This document shows, piece after piece, positions 34,646 through 46,000 of a DNA stretch of 64,000 bases. Location: positions 1,951,361-2,015,360 of the forward strand of contig NC_091097.1 of assembly GCF_024713975.1 (NCBI RefSeq), written 5' to 3'. Both the position numbers and the translations under genes were made by a program. The DNA is from Paralichthys olivaceus. Its lineage: Eukaryota; Chordata; Actinopteri; Pleuronectiformes; Paralichthyidae. Below the pieces are notes generated by a model. The model was not told where the DNA came from and did no database searches. It saw only the letters and a program-made list of their open reading frames with translations. How positions within the stretch are numbered: the first letter of the stretch is position 1; every line of letters starts with the position of its first letter.

Positions 34646-37600
34646 GAATGCATATCAATCAAATGTATTCATATAGCACGGTATCACAACAAACAGTTGT
34701 CTCAGGGTGCTGCACAAAAGTCCAAGATCTTAAGAAACACAAAATCCAACTTGTTCCACACAGAGCAAGCATGAGCAACGGCGGGGAGGAAAGACACCCA
34801 GGTGGAAGAAACCTCCAGCAGAACCTCACGACCTGTTCATCAAATTGCCTTCCCACTTGGCATATGTATTGTTAATGGCCTTGGGAAGTGAAGTGCAGAG
34901 TTTGCTGTGATTTGAACATGTGATATGTTCAATATTAATTAAATCTGAATAAATAGTCTGCTCTAACAGTCAGTGGAGCAGGTTGAACATGTCCCCTGAT
35001 AAACTACAACAGCGGTTGGTAACTGGGTCAAAATTGGGGTCAAAACCATCAACACATCATTTTGATTATTTAATTATTTTCAATTCACCATATCGGACTG
35101 ACACACACTTTCCTGGGAGTAGCACCTGTTGATCTTTCTGTCATGACAACAGCGTTCATAGAATCACTTCCTCTTTTGTAATTTGTCTGCAAAGTAAAAC
35201 TAAACATTCCAAACCAGAAGAACGAGCACTGCGCTAAAAGGGGAAGTTCTCCTTCCAATCAAATATTCGTCAACTGTGCTAACAATGGAAATGGAAATGT
35301 GGAACAACAATATTTGCTGACGGCATATAGACACGTTTAGGGACCTGGTACTCGCTGGTACTCCCTGGTACTCCCTCGATGAACACTGACTTGAAGTTTC
35401 TTTTGGATAATCCCTTGGCCACCAGGGCAGCACATGAGTTTGCATTCTTGATAACCCTTCAGTAAGAAAGAATATGAGACTGGAATCCTCAGGACTCCAT
35501 GGTCACACTGGCTTATAATGATTACATCAGGGTATTCATGTGGTGGACTGTTTAACTGTTTGCAGTATGTTGCTATTAGATTAAGACTTGTTGACCTTTC
35601 ATTCTTCAACCACTCTCAACTGCACACTTTCATGACAAGTATGCTCTCATTTCTTTTAACTGCAACTTGTTACGTCATCAATCATCCTGACAAACATTAC
35701 CTCTCACAGTTAACCTGAAAAAGACCACTGTGTGAAACACAGGTTATTGTCCTGTAGCTAGTCTGCACATTATGTGTTTCCTTTATCAGTGTGGTGGTTG
35801 CTGAACATTACGCAATTCAAGGCTTTACAAAAACCATAATAAGCAGCAGTAAACTTACACCCATTAGAACAACGTCGTGCTGAGGGGAGACAAAGAAATG
35901 AACCTGCAGGGGGAAGCGAAGCAGAGCGGAAGGAGCAGACTAACAATAGAAAACCGTCTCTGACAGTTAAATGAATGTAAAGGGTAGAAGAATGGAGCTG
36001 AGCTCTCCAAGGTGATGAAACCAAATAGTTTCTACTCCATACAATAATGTGAATTCATTTTTAGGCACGTTACTCTGGCATCTTCTCTATGAATTTGATC
36101 ACTGAGACAAAGTTCTGGCAGGTATCTCACTTGTCAGATAGTTTTTTGGGGAAGCATCAGGGTGAGTGAAGTTTGAGAAATTGGAAAAAATTCAAAATCT
36201 CATTTTCACAAACTGATAAACCTGCAGTCTGTCAGTGACTGACTGCCACTGGAATTACGTCAGTGCTGTAATCAGTGCTGCTTATTTTGGACTTGGGACT
36301 CGTCTTACGTCATTGTATGATCAGTGAGGGTACAGTCAACCAGTGGCATTTTTGAACTGGCAAAGAACGCAAGTAAAAGTTTTACAGACTTAGGATCCAG
36401 TAAGTTTGAGCAGATAACTTTTTTTCACATAAATGCATTGCCAAGCCTCTGGCATGAAACTTTAAAAAACTGTGGAGCAAAATGTGTAAGAACAGGAAGC
36501 GCAGTAGCAAAGGAAAACAGGAAACCCTACCTGCAGTAATACTGAAAGTCATTTTATAGAACTGACCCAGACATTGACCTCATCAGATATTCTTCTAACA
36601 TGCCTCTTAATCACTCCACATTTTCCTGGGCAGGCCCTGAGGCTGGCCACCTCTTAGACACACCCCTGCATCACACTGAAAAGCATCAGGGCAGATCTGA
36701 ACGCTCACTAAGGATCATTCACAACTTACAGACAGGTGAGCCATTTATACATGATACACACTAAATACTGGCTGGACTGATAATGTATTTCATCAACGTG
36801 CAGGATTAAAATCATGTTGAAATTGAATAAATATGTGTATTTTACTTTGAAAAGTTCAAAGAGTTTTACAGCGACGCTCTCTCATCATTCGGTAGAGTCG
36901 GTGTAAGAATGAGTAGTTCAGGTGAGAACATGTCATGTTTTAAAACATCAAGTGTTGCTGGAGGTGGGAAATGTTTTTCACTCTTGAATACTATGATCGT
37001 GCTGCCACAGTGAGTATGGAGATAGACTGTTGACAGCTTTATTATTCTCTGAAAGCTTTTATGAGTCAGGTTGTTCAAGTGTGACTGAGGCAATGGAAGC
37101 CATGCACATGTAGCGTGCCCCTTAATGATTGCAGCAGTAAATTGAACTTCTGATTGAAGCAATGGTAGAAACAGGTTCTCACCTATTTCTGAAACACTCA
37201 TTCACTGTAAACCAGTCAAGCAATTTCTGGGAAATATTATTACGGCTCTGCTAGTGTGATGTTGACTTATATTGGAAAAAAACCACGCAGAGGTTTGTGT
37301 GCTTGATGAGCTGAAGTGTGAGCCTGAGGGGTGGCTGGACACAGTTTATATTCAGATCGTGAGTTGCATCACAAGTCACATTCAAGTCCTGGAAGGAAAA
37401 AAATCTATCATTTTCAATAGATATGAGTTTTTGAGGATTTGATTTAATGTCTGCCTGAAAGAGGACTCTCTGGAGAACTGTTCATCACTGGAATAAACCT
37501 GTTCATCCCATCTGTGTGTCCGGTGTACTGTGCTTTGTGCCAGGACGTGCACGAGCTGTTTCCTGTCAGAGATCTATTGCGTAAAATGCGTAATATGTGT

Positions 37601-37779
37601 ATATCTATATCTATGGTGTGAACTACTGATCATGTAGTCATATCAGTGAACCAACTGCTATATATGTATATACCAACTGTTTGTTGTTATGTAATGTGAA
37701 TATTTCTTATTTAAATACTTTCATAGACTATGACGATACAGACTAGAGACTGAAGTAAAAACAGATTGAATATGAGCCA

Positions 37780-37823
37780 CGATCACACACACACACACAT
37801 ATATATGTGTGTGTGTGTGATCG
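37780..37823. repeat. 44-bp near-perfect palindrome of AC and GT runs
   Basis: CGATC, (AC)7, an AT core, (GT)6 and GATCG form one hairpin or cruciform. It sits about 400 bp upstream of the presumed slc16a6 first exon. Confidence 0.9.
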
Positions 37824-38039
37824 TTATAAGTATTAATAACAGCTCACCTCGATGGTTATTTTTCCTGAAACGCAGCATCACACCAGTGCGCGTGAGAGAG
37901 AGAGAGAGGAAGAGCGAGAGACACAGAGGAAGAGAGAGATTGTTTTTCTTTTACAGAAACACTTTATTTAAATATCTGTCCTCACTACAATCTGATGATC
38001 ACAATGAAAATGAAATGAAGTGTGGAAAAGAGGAGGTGT

Positions 38040-38496
38040 TCTTAAACCCGCATCTTTTTAAAGACTCGAGATCACAAACACGTTGGACCAGACCTGAGGT
38101 TCACCAGCCTCTCTCTCTCTCTCTCTCTCTTCACTTCCTCCTCTGTCCTCCGCCCTGTGACAGAGAGAGAGAGGCTCTGCGCGTTCGTGAAGCCGGGTGG
38201 TTGGTTTTGCGCGCTCTCGTGTGAATACCGGCTGGAGCCGGTAGAGAGCTGCCGCAGCAGGAGTCAGACCGGAGTCAGACAGAGATGCTGCAGGCTGACA
38301 GACACGAGCTCAGGCACTTCCGCTCCTGCTACATCGCTTCGTTAGCTTTAGGGGCGCGTGGTTCAGACGTGAGAATAAAGACAGGCCGGGGTTTCTTTTC
38401 TACGTGAATCGTCGCTGCCTCCACTCTGTGGACGACACGGGGAAACCGGCTCACTTCCACCAGAGGACGGTGTCTGTCCTGCCGCCATCTCCTCCG
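38040..38496 (+). promoter_or_regulatory. slc16a6 promoter region and probable noncoding first exon
   Basis: A pyrimidine-rich CT repeat (38109-38131) leads into GC-rich sequence from 38160 to about 38800. A good donor, CCTCCG then GTGAGT, is at 38496/38497, and no long in-frame ATG precedes it. The next acceptor used is 43043-43044, 16 nt before the slc16a6 ATG. The assignment as exon 1 rests on base composition, the donor and position. Confidence 0.5.
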
Positions 38497-38925
38497 GTGA
38501 GTCACATGGAGCAGCTTCGGCCTCAGTGAGGGGATCCGCTGCCCCTGGTGTTTCCTGCTCTGTCTGACCGCTGTACATCCTCCACAGGAGCGTTGTTGGG
38601 ATTAGTATTATTATTATTAAACAGTCAGCCCGGCGCTCCTCACGAAGGAGAGCGGGGCACCCAGCCTCCGGGCTGCGGCTCACGGAGCTCAGCCCTGCTC
38701 ACTGCACTGCGGCTCTGCCACCGTCCACATGCACCACTCAGTCTGTGTCGGTGCTGTTGATGCAGCTCCGCTCCACCCTCCTCTCTCCTCACCCTTTTCT
38801 CTCTTGAGTCGGGGAGGCCACAGTGAGTCTGGTTCTGCAGGTTTCATCCCGTCACAAGGGAGACTTCTCTCTCCACCGAGTGTTTGCTCGTTGTGGGAAC
38901 AGCTTGGCTTCTCTTTTTCAGATCT

Positions 38926-39300
38926 CGACCTTACTATATGTCAAGTGCCTAGAAATAATGTATGTTGTGATTTGTCTCTATACCATACATAAGTAGACTG
39001 ATTTGGATTATTTTATCTTGAGGTGTTTAAATAATGTGACGTCATAGAGTCATTAATCCCAAAAGCTGGTGTCTGAGGCATTCTTAAATCAATCACAATT
39101 TCTTTGTAGAGCCAATATTCACAAATCACACAACTATTGTTGTTATTGTAGCTGAGGGGTGATATCTTCTCTAACCCTCAGCAAGAGGGAGGACAATCTA
39201 CCAAAAAACCTTTTAGGAGGAAAACTAATGTAGAAACCTCAGAGAGAGCCTCGTGTGAGGGATCCCTCTCCCAGGACCGACAGAAGAACAATAGATGGAA
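38926..39300 (+). repeat. Teleost LINE/SINE tail and related repeat
   Basis: From TCTCGACCTTACTATATGTC through ATAATGTATGTTGTGATTTG (38926-39000) this is the same tail as 17955 and 52200. A second repeat at 39080-39300 contains CCTCAGCAAGAGGGAGG and CCCTCTCCCAGGACCGACAG, typical of a common fish element. Confidence 0.6.
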
Positions 39301-40324
39301 ACAAAATGACAAAATTGTACAATACTTCTAACATTCCCTGCTGAGAGTGATAAGGAAACATAAAGAATGTCTGTAAAACAAAGACAGCTACACTGACAGA
39401 CTGTTACACTGCCTGTAGGGACCTCTAATGGTCACATGTGAGAATATTACTGGGCAGATACATAATAATATAATATTATATAATATATAGAGAGAATATG
39501 TTTTAAAATAGCAATATATTGAATCATTAAATATTAAATAATATTCAAATTAGTTGTGTGTAATAGGAAATATAATAAGCTTGGACTTTATTTCTCTTAA
39601 AGGACCACCTCTATAATTCTGCATTGGACTTATATTAAGTTAGAGCGAGAGACAGATTTAAAAAGCAGTCCTCGATGATGTCATTAGGCCAACCTACGGT
39701 GTTGTTTTCTCAGTGGACTGTCCCTTTAAATTAGCAACACTCCCTGATTTTGTTTTGCAAATCCCAGAATTTGGCCATTTTTACAAAATCCCTGGGTGAA
39801 GTTTTGATATACTTATATCATACGAACAGGACAAATCAACAAATGAGAAGACAACGAGTTAGAAATAGAGTATATAATGAATTATATAATAATAATAATA
39901 TAATTATTATTATATAAGCAGTGATTTGAAAGGCACCACAGGCCTGGTAAGTGTCAGGTTTTATCTATTCAAATTCAATTCCATTTTCTTTGTATCGCAC
40001 CAAATCACAACATACATGATGTTGAGGAGTTTCTGACCATCCTCACATCTGTACACCGTCAGGAGAACAGTGCCTGTCTCCTTCCACACACACTCCCTTC
40101 TCTCCCAGCAGTACCCAAGGTCAGGCTATAGATAAGGGGCCAACTAGCGGTACACTGTGGTGTCTATGCTGATTCATATCTAACTCAGATGTCCCAGACA
40201 GCGAGGCTCCGACTCCAACTCTTGTGCATGACACCAGTGACAAGACACAAGGACACGACGTGATTTAAGAATGCATACTATCCTAGACTTGGGGGTGAAA
40301 GTTGCTCATGTTACTCTCTGGTAA

Positions 40325-41690
40325 GTGTGTAGTGGTACACAAACATCACTGTTCGGTACGTACCTCGGTCTTGAGGTCACGGTTTGGTAAGTTTTTGGTA
40401 CAGTAGAAACAAGGAACAGAAAACATTCAACTGATTTTTGTATTTGTTCTATTCAACCCTGGTAACTATGGTCTTTCTTACCTAAGTATGTTTTTCAAAG
40501 TAAAATAACAAAATAAACACTACAAATAGTGCAATAAATATCCATTAAGGTGCAGCATGTAAAAATACAGCTGTACTTAAGCTGCACCGTCATTTTCATT
40601 ATCATATACTACTAGCATTAGTATTCTATGTATTTTCTCTTGGTGGCCCTGCTGGGACTTACAATGTCTCCGCTGCGGACAACACCCTCATGCCAGGGAC
40701 AGAGGTGTATAATGCGGACAGGAGGGGACTTCGTAACGGTGCTCGATCACTCCGCATGTGTTCGAACCCTGCATCTCAACACCGAGAGAGCGGTGAAGTG
40801 TCCGCTGCCGTAAAAACGCACACGTGTCTCTGTTCCTGCTTTGACACGGTGTGGACGATCTGAGAGCAGCAGGGTTTGTACTGAACCCTTTGTGTCCCCC
40901 TGACGTCAGAGTCGTTCCCGACGTTAGCGGACATCACCGGTTGAACGAGTCAGCACGTTCGATGTGCCACCAGCTTACATGTCCGACCGCAGCTGCGCAT
41001 AAGGCTGCGGTGCGATCCGCTGTTTGTCCGTCATGAGCCATCACAAGAGTGAAGAGAAGCGTTCCCACGGGCCGACAGCACCTCCGCCTCCCCCTCCTCC
41101 TTCTCCTCCTGCTGCTGCTTCTTCTTCTTGTTTTTATTGTGCTTCCTCTTCTTACCGCCACCTTCTGGACTGGAGTGACTATTTTCTTAAGTCCTGTTTC
41201 TCTTGAGTAGTTAATTCGAAGATGATGTAAAATATTTGTGATATTTAGCTTTTTGTCCTTTAATCGTGATATTAGCTCCCTTCTTTGATCATTATATTTG
41301 TGACATTCTCTCGATTTATTTGTGACTATTTTATGTGTATTCTTTAATCCTGTACGACCCATTCTCAGGACGGGTAACGATTTTCTCTCTTCTGCTCCTC
41401 TCACCAGTGCCTACATGTTTGTACATGAATTTTGTACAAATGTCTTCCTTTGTCATTTAATTTCCGTGACTGTATTTGTTAATGATAGTTTTAATTTCTG
41501 CTTAGCTTAGTGGTACCTGTATGTCGACTGTTTTGCTAGTATGTCTGCCTTCGAAAATTGTCACGATATCAACTATTGCAAAAGTTGACAAAACCTGCGA
41601 TACATTGTGTTTCATGCGCCACACATGCTCTGCATGTTAATATATTTGGCCAATCGGATGCAGCTCTGCTGCCCTAGTTGATAAATTAAA
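40325..41690 (+). mobile_element. hAT-like nonautonomous element, with a GC-rich interior
   Basis: Starts with GTAGTGGTACACAAACATCA and GTTCGGTACGTACCTCGGTC followed by TTGAGGTCACGGTTTGGT, the terminal region of a widespread fish hAT-type family. The end is less clear, near GCCAATCGGATGCAGCTCTG at 41651. No transposase frame is open; the open frames here (both strands, 60-156 codons) are low-complexity, including a CCTCCTCCT/Arg-rich tract at 41085-41130. In slc16a6 intron 1. Confidence 0.5.
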
Positions 41691-41816
41691 GACATTCAGA
41701 TCATTCACTGGGTTTTTCTGTCAATGAATCATTGTCGGAACAAGAGAATAGAGAGAGAATATAAGAGAAAACAGAATTGACAGAGTGATGCAACAGTGGA
41801 GAGAAAAAACTTCCTC

Positions 41817-41951
41817 TTGAAGGTCCAGAAAACTGAAGCTACCACAGGTTCTTTTTCATGTTTGGAAGGAGAGGGTGAGGTGAGGGGTGTTCAGCTGCAA
41901 CATGCAATGTAAACACTAGACATCACTAAATTCTACAGACTGAACCTTTAA
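41817..41951 (-). mobile_element. MITE-A copy 6, internally deleted, reverse orientation
   Basis: 135 bp. One end keeps TTGAAGGTCCAG, then the sequence jumps straight to the internal part AACTGAAGCTACCACAGG and runs to the other end, CAGACTGAACCTTTAA. About 240 bp of the interior is missing. Confidence 0.8.
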
Positions 41952-42379
41952 CTTGAATAAACCTGTACGATGGTGCTGGTTTATCTTCATCTCCTGCCCT
42001 GTTTTTTTTTAATGAATATATTTTGTGATGTGACAGTTCATGGCTTTTATTTTGGACGTGGTAAGGCTTGTGGTGTGTTTTGTCTTTTTTTTAGTTTTGT
42101 TTCTTCCTATCACAAGATGACATGAGCAGTGTGAGGCTTCATCAACCGTCTGAAAGCTGAGTTGCACAGTATCTTCTACAATAATAGCTTGTGTCTGTTG
42201 TCTGTGGGATATGACATAAATGTCACATAACGGAGACGCCTTAAGTAGCCTGAGGTGAAGGAGGGTTGTCCTCGCTAAATCAGATAAGAGGTGCATTTGG
42301 GTGACCACGAGTGTGTGTGTGGGTGAGATAGTTCCGTGTTTACAGGCTCACATAGCCTTGTGTGCTTTTGTTTTATATG

Positions 42380-42430
42380 ACATAGTGGTGAGTAGATCAT
42401 TTTCATTTTTGGGTGAACTATCCCATTAAA
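42380..42430 (-). repeat. MITE-B end fragment
   Basis: GTGAGTAGATCATTTTCATT followed by TTTGGGTGAACTATCCCATT matches the right terminus of the 9282-9760 element. In slc16a6 intron 1. Confidence 0.7.
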
Positions 42431-43060
42431 ATGGCTTTTTTATTCTAGGCTTATAAAGTGACACAATTGTCCAAATGATAATTCAAAGTTTTCTTGCTAC
42501 CAAAAAGGAAATTGTATTGTACACTAACTAGGTCCCTTACTTACTTGCACTGTGAGCCAGAAGATTTCAGATACTGAATATCTGAACAAATCGATGGTTT
42601 TCAGGAAGATCCTGCACTGCTCAGCCTGTAAAGTCTGACAGTATGAGGGCCTGTGTTGTCGCCACACTCACCACACTTTCATTTACACACATGGTGAATC
42701 ATTAAACGTGTGTTTGCTCTTTTCACTGCTCGCTCACCCAGCCTGTTTGTCATAGTCACCTTTATTAAATTAAATGATTATAGACGAACGGACGATAATC
42801 AACCAAATAGTTTAACAAAGTGGAACAGACATGATTTGAACATGACATCAAATGTCTGATTTCAAGATCTTTGCTCAATATGTGAGGAGATGCAGAGTTT
42901 TCTTGTGGGAATATGAAACTCTTTATGGTGACTCAACAGAGCTCCATTAATGAGTGTTTTATATTAACAAAGAATCAATTGACAAATGCAGCTCTGACCA
43001 GGACTCCTTCATCACTGATGTCGTCTCTCTGTCTATTTCTACAGGAGGCCTGCTGTTGCC

Positions 43061-46000
43061 ATGACGGCTCCCAGCTCCCGGCGTTGTTTGGGTCCTAAGG
43101 TTTACCCAGAAGTGCCTGATGGCGGTTGGGGCTGGGCTGTGGCAGTGGCCTTCTTCTTGGTGGAGGTCTGCACCTATGGGTCCCTCAAGAGCCTGGGTGT
43201 CTTCCTCCAGGACCTGATGGAGGAGTTTGGGGAGAGCAACAGCCGAGTGTCATGGGTCATCTCCATTTGCGTCTTCATCTTTACCTTCACTGGTCAGTCA
43301 CTCACACGTGTTCTACTTTTCTTGTGCTGCTCTCGTACTTCCCTTCTAATAACTAAGATTTGTTAGATTTAGTTTGAAACAGTCAGCTTTGCAAACTGTC
43401 ATTGTTGTGTAAATGTAGGACATCAGAAAGTTCTCGCCCATTTACAAAACATATTTGTCTTTGTTGACATTATTGTTGGGCAATTGGACAATATCATTAA
43501 ATTACATGTGTTCATTCATTCAGTCCATCCTATTTCTGCTTTTCTCTCTCTCTCTCTCTCTCTGTCACACAGACACAAAAATGACTAAGTTAATGTCTCT
43601 TACCCACTACAGTTCAAACTGTGATTTGTTTGTAGCCACTTCCACAATCTCACCACTGATCACTACATAATGATCAATACTTTTCTTAAATAGCCACATT
43701 TTCTTCTTAGCTCTATCTCTCTCTTAGGTGAAAGGGAAATATTGGCAGAAATGTAGTGTAGAATAATCCTCATGATGTTTTCACTAGTTCATTTCATCTA
43801 AATTGTATGAATTGTAGTTTTCTTTACCTCAGAAAAGACCCTTTATATTTAAATACTTTATATTTACATGGAGGAGGTCCTCTCTACAGAGGCCACCATG
43901 TTTTTTACATTAGTTCAGACTGGACAAACTAAACACCTTTTGAGTTTTTATGACAACTGAAGCTACCACAGGTTCTTTTTCATGTTTGGAAGGAGAGGGT
44001 GAGGTGAGGGGTGTTCAGCTGCAACATGACACTTCAACACTAGATATCACTAAATTCTACACACTGTACCTCTAAGTCAAGTTAAAAAACATAATGCAAT
44101 AACAAAACTGTACTGTTCAGAGATTAAACAACGGTCATGCAGCTCAAACTTGAACGAGTTGAAATGATTTTACTGAAATGACTGTCCCCCCTCAAATCCT
44201 CAGCCCCCCTGTCCACGCTGCTGAGCAACCGCTTCGGCTATCGTCCAGTGGTGATGATCGGAGGCTTCCTCATCAGCCTGGGAACCATCACCTCCGCCTT
44301 CACCAATTCCATCAACGAGATGTACATCACTATTGGCATTGTCTCAGGTACTTATATCAGTCACTCCATCTGTCTGTCTGTCTGTTGGTATTTAGCTACG
44401 TCCACATATTTAAGTTTTAGTTGTAAAACACATCCATACGATCTACTTTCAAGTCTCAGACTTTTGGAAAAGGTGACACAGTCTCCCATGTTCTTGTCCT
44501 GATATTATCTCAGTCTTATTATTAAACTCTAAAGTCACACAACTCGACTGGCTAACGCTTACTGTCAGTAACAGTTCCACCTCTTTGACGCTTCAAGAAA
44601 AGAAATCCCTGCTCTTACTTTTTTCTTCGTGGTATTTTCTGCAACTAAGCAACCAATCTGCTCGTCGTTTGCATCGCATGACCAGTGTACATGTTTGATG
44701 TGACATGTGTTTTCAGGTATGTTAGTATGACGGAGATAGCTTCGATTTTTTGGGGTGTAAAATGAAAACTTATCAGAGTGGACGTAGCCTTTGTGTGTCA
44801 TTGCAACATGTCAGTGACGGATTGACTGTTTTACTCCTGCAGATGTGTTTGTCTTGTTTATCAGCCTGTCATGAACTAAAGGGACTCCTAGCAGTGTCCA
44901 CAACAAAGTCTGCCCCAGTTTGTTTCTTGCAGAACTGTCCAATGAGAGAGAGGTCGACAGCCTCCTGTAAACAGCAGACAGTAATGTCGACTCCGTTCTC
45001 ATAACTCTCTAGGAAGGACTGAGCGGAATAACTGGAGCAGCAGTCTCCCTCCAAAAAAAAATCCCTCTAAATTCCCTTTCAGATCAGGACTGATGGAACA
45101 GGAAGTGTCTCAAGAGGAAGGAATAAATTGACTGAATGAAAGTAATTGATTGGATAATGAGCAAATTGGTGGAATGAGTTTTGCATCAGAGCACATTAAC
45201 TTGTTTTTTCCTTGGACAGAAAGCACTGCTAGCCCTCCCACCGTGAATACCATGTCTGCTTCTGAAAAAGGACCACAGCTAACATGACGACCACTTCTAA
45301 ACTCTCCCCCTGTCTCTCTCTTTTTTTGTCTTTACATACCATTTTTGTTTCAGAAGCAGCTGTGGTAAAGCTCAGTCATCTCAAGCAGCCGGCCACCTTT
45401 GAAAAAGGAGTGACCTGACACCTTGATCTTTGACCCACCCCCCCTATCCATGCAGTGTTCCTACCGTGCGGCCAGTGGCTGTCATGTCCCCTTTTTCTTT
45501 TCTCCCATTTGTACACAGGCCTCGGATACTGCCTCACCTTCCTCCCAACCGTCACCATCCTAGCCCAGTACTTCTCCAGACGGCGAGCCCTCGTCACCTC
45601 CGCTGCTTCCTCAGGAGAATCCCTCGCCATATTTGCATTTGCTCCAGGTGAGTGTTCATTCAAACAGGGGCTTTTATCATGACTCATCTGTTATGAACAG
45701 AATCATGTGTTCAATAATTACAATATTGACTTGCTTTTTCTGTGGCTTTCAACAACATCTCATCGTCCGATTCAGTGAATGGAGTCTGCTCACTTACCAC
45801 AGAGAGGACTCTGTGCTTATTTGGTCACATGATAATGTGACATCAGCACATCATTGTCAAGTTGTTTTCTTGCTGAGGAGTTAGGTTTCAGATAAACACA
45901 GATAAACCTGACCCAGTCAGGAAGTGAATGTGGGCGTCTGTGTCATCATTCACACTAAAGACATTTTCACACATGACTCCTGACCTCTGGAGAAGTGGGT

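Larger units (their letters stand above)
30800..38040. other. Intergenic region wipi1 to slc16a6: no gene recognised
   Basis: About 7.2 kb read on both strands. Repeats seen include a TTAAAGGGTAATTCCGGTA element end at 31757, a reversed SINE tail at 34180-34215, a CTGT microsatellite at 34591-34645, a dispersed fragment at 34655-34850, a tandem GGTACTCCCT-like patch at 35344-35375 and the palindrome at 37780. Open frames up to about 110 codons on both strands show no domain, no splice-supported extension and no family features. Confidence 0.5.

Noticed and set aside
37766..38224. 152-codon frame upstream of slc16a6
   Set aside because: Built from AC/GT, GAGAGA and CT repeats; no real protein composition.
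40934..41404. 156-codon minus-strand frame with an Arg-rich stretch
   Set aside because: The Arg run comes from a CCTCCTCCT repeat and the region belongs to a hAT-like element; no family features.
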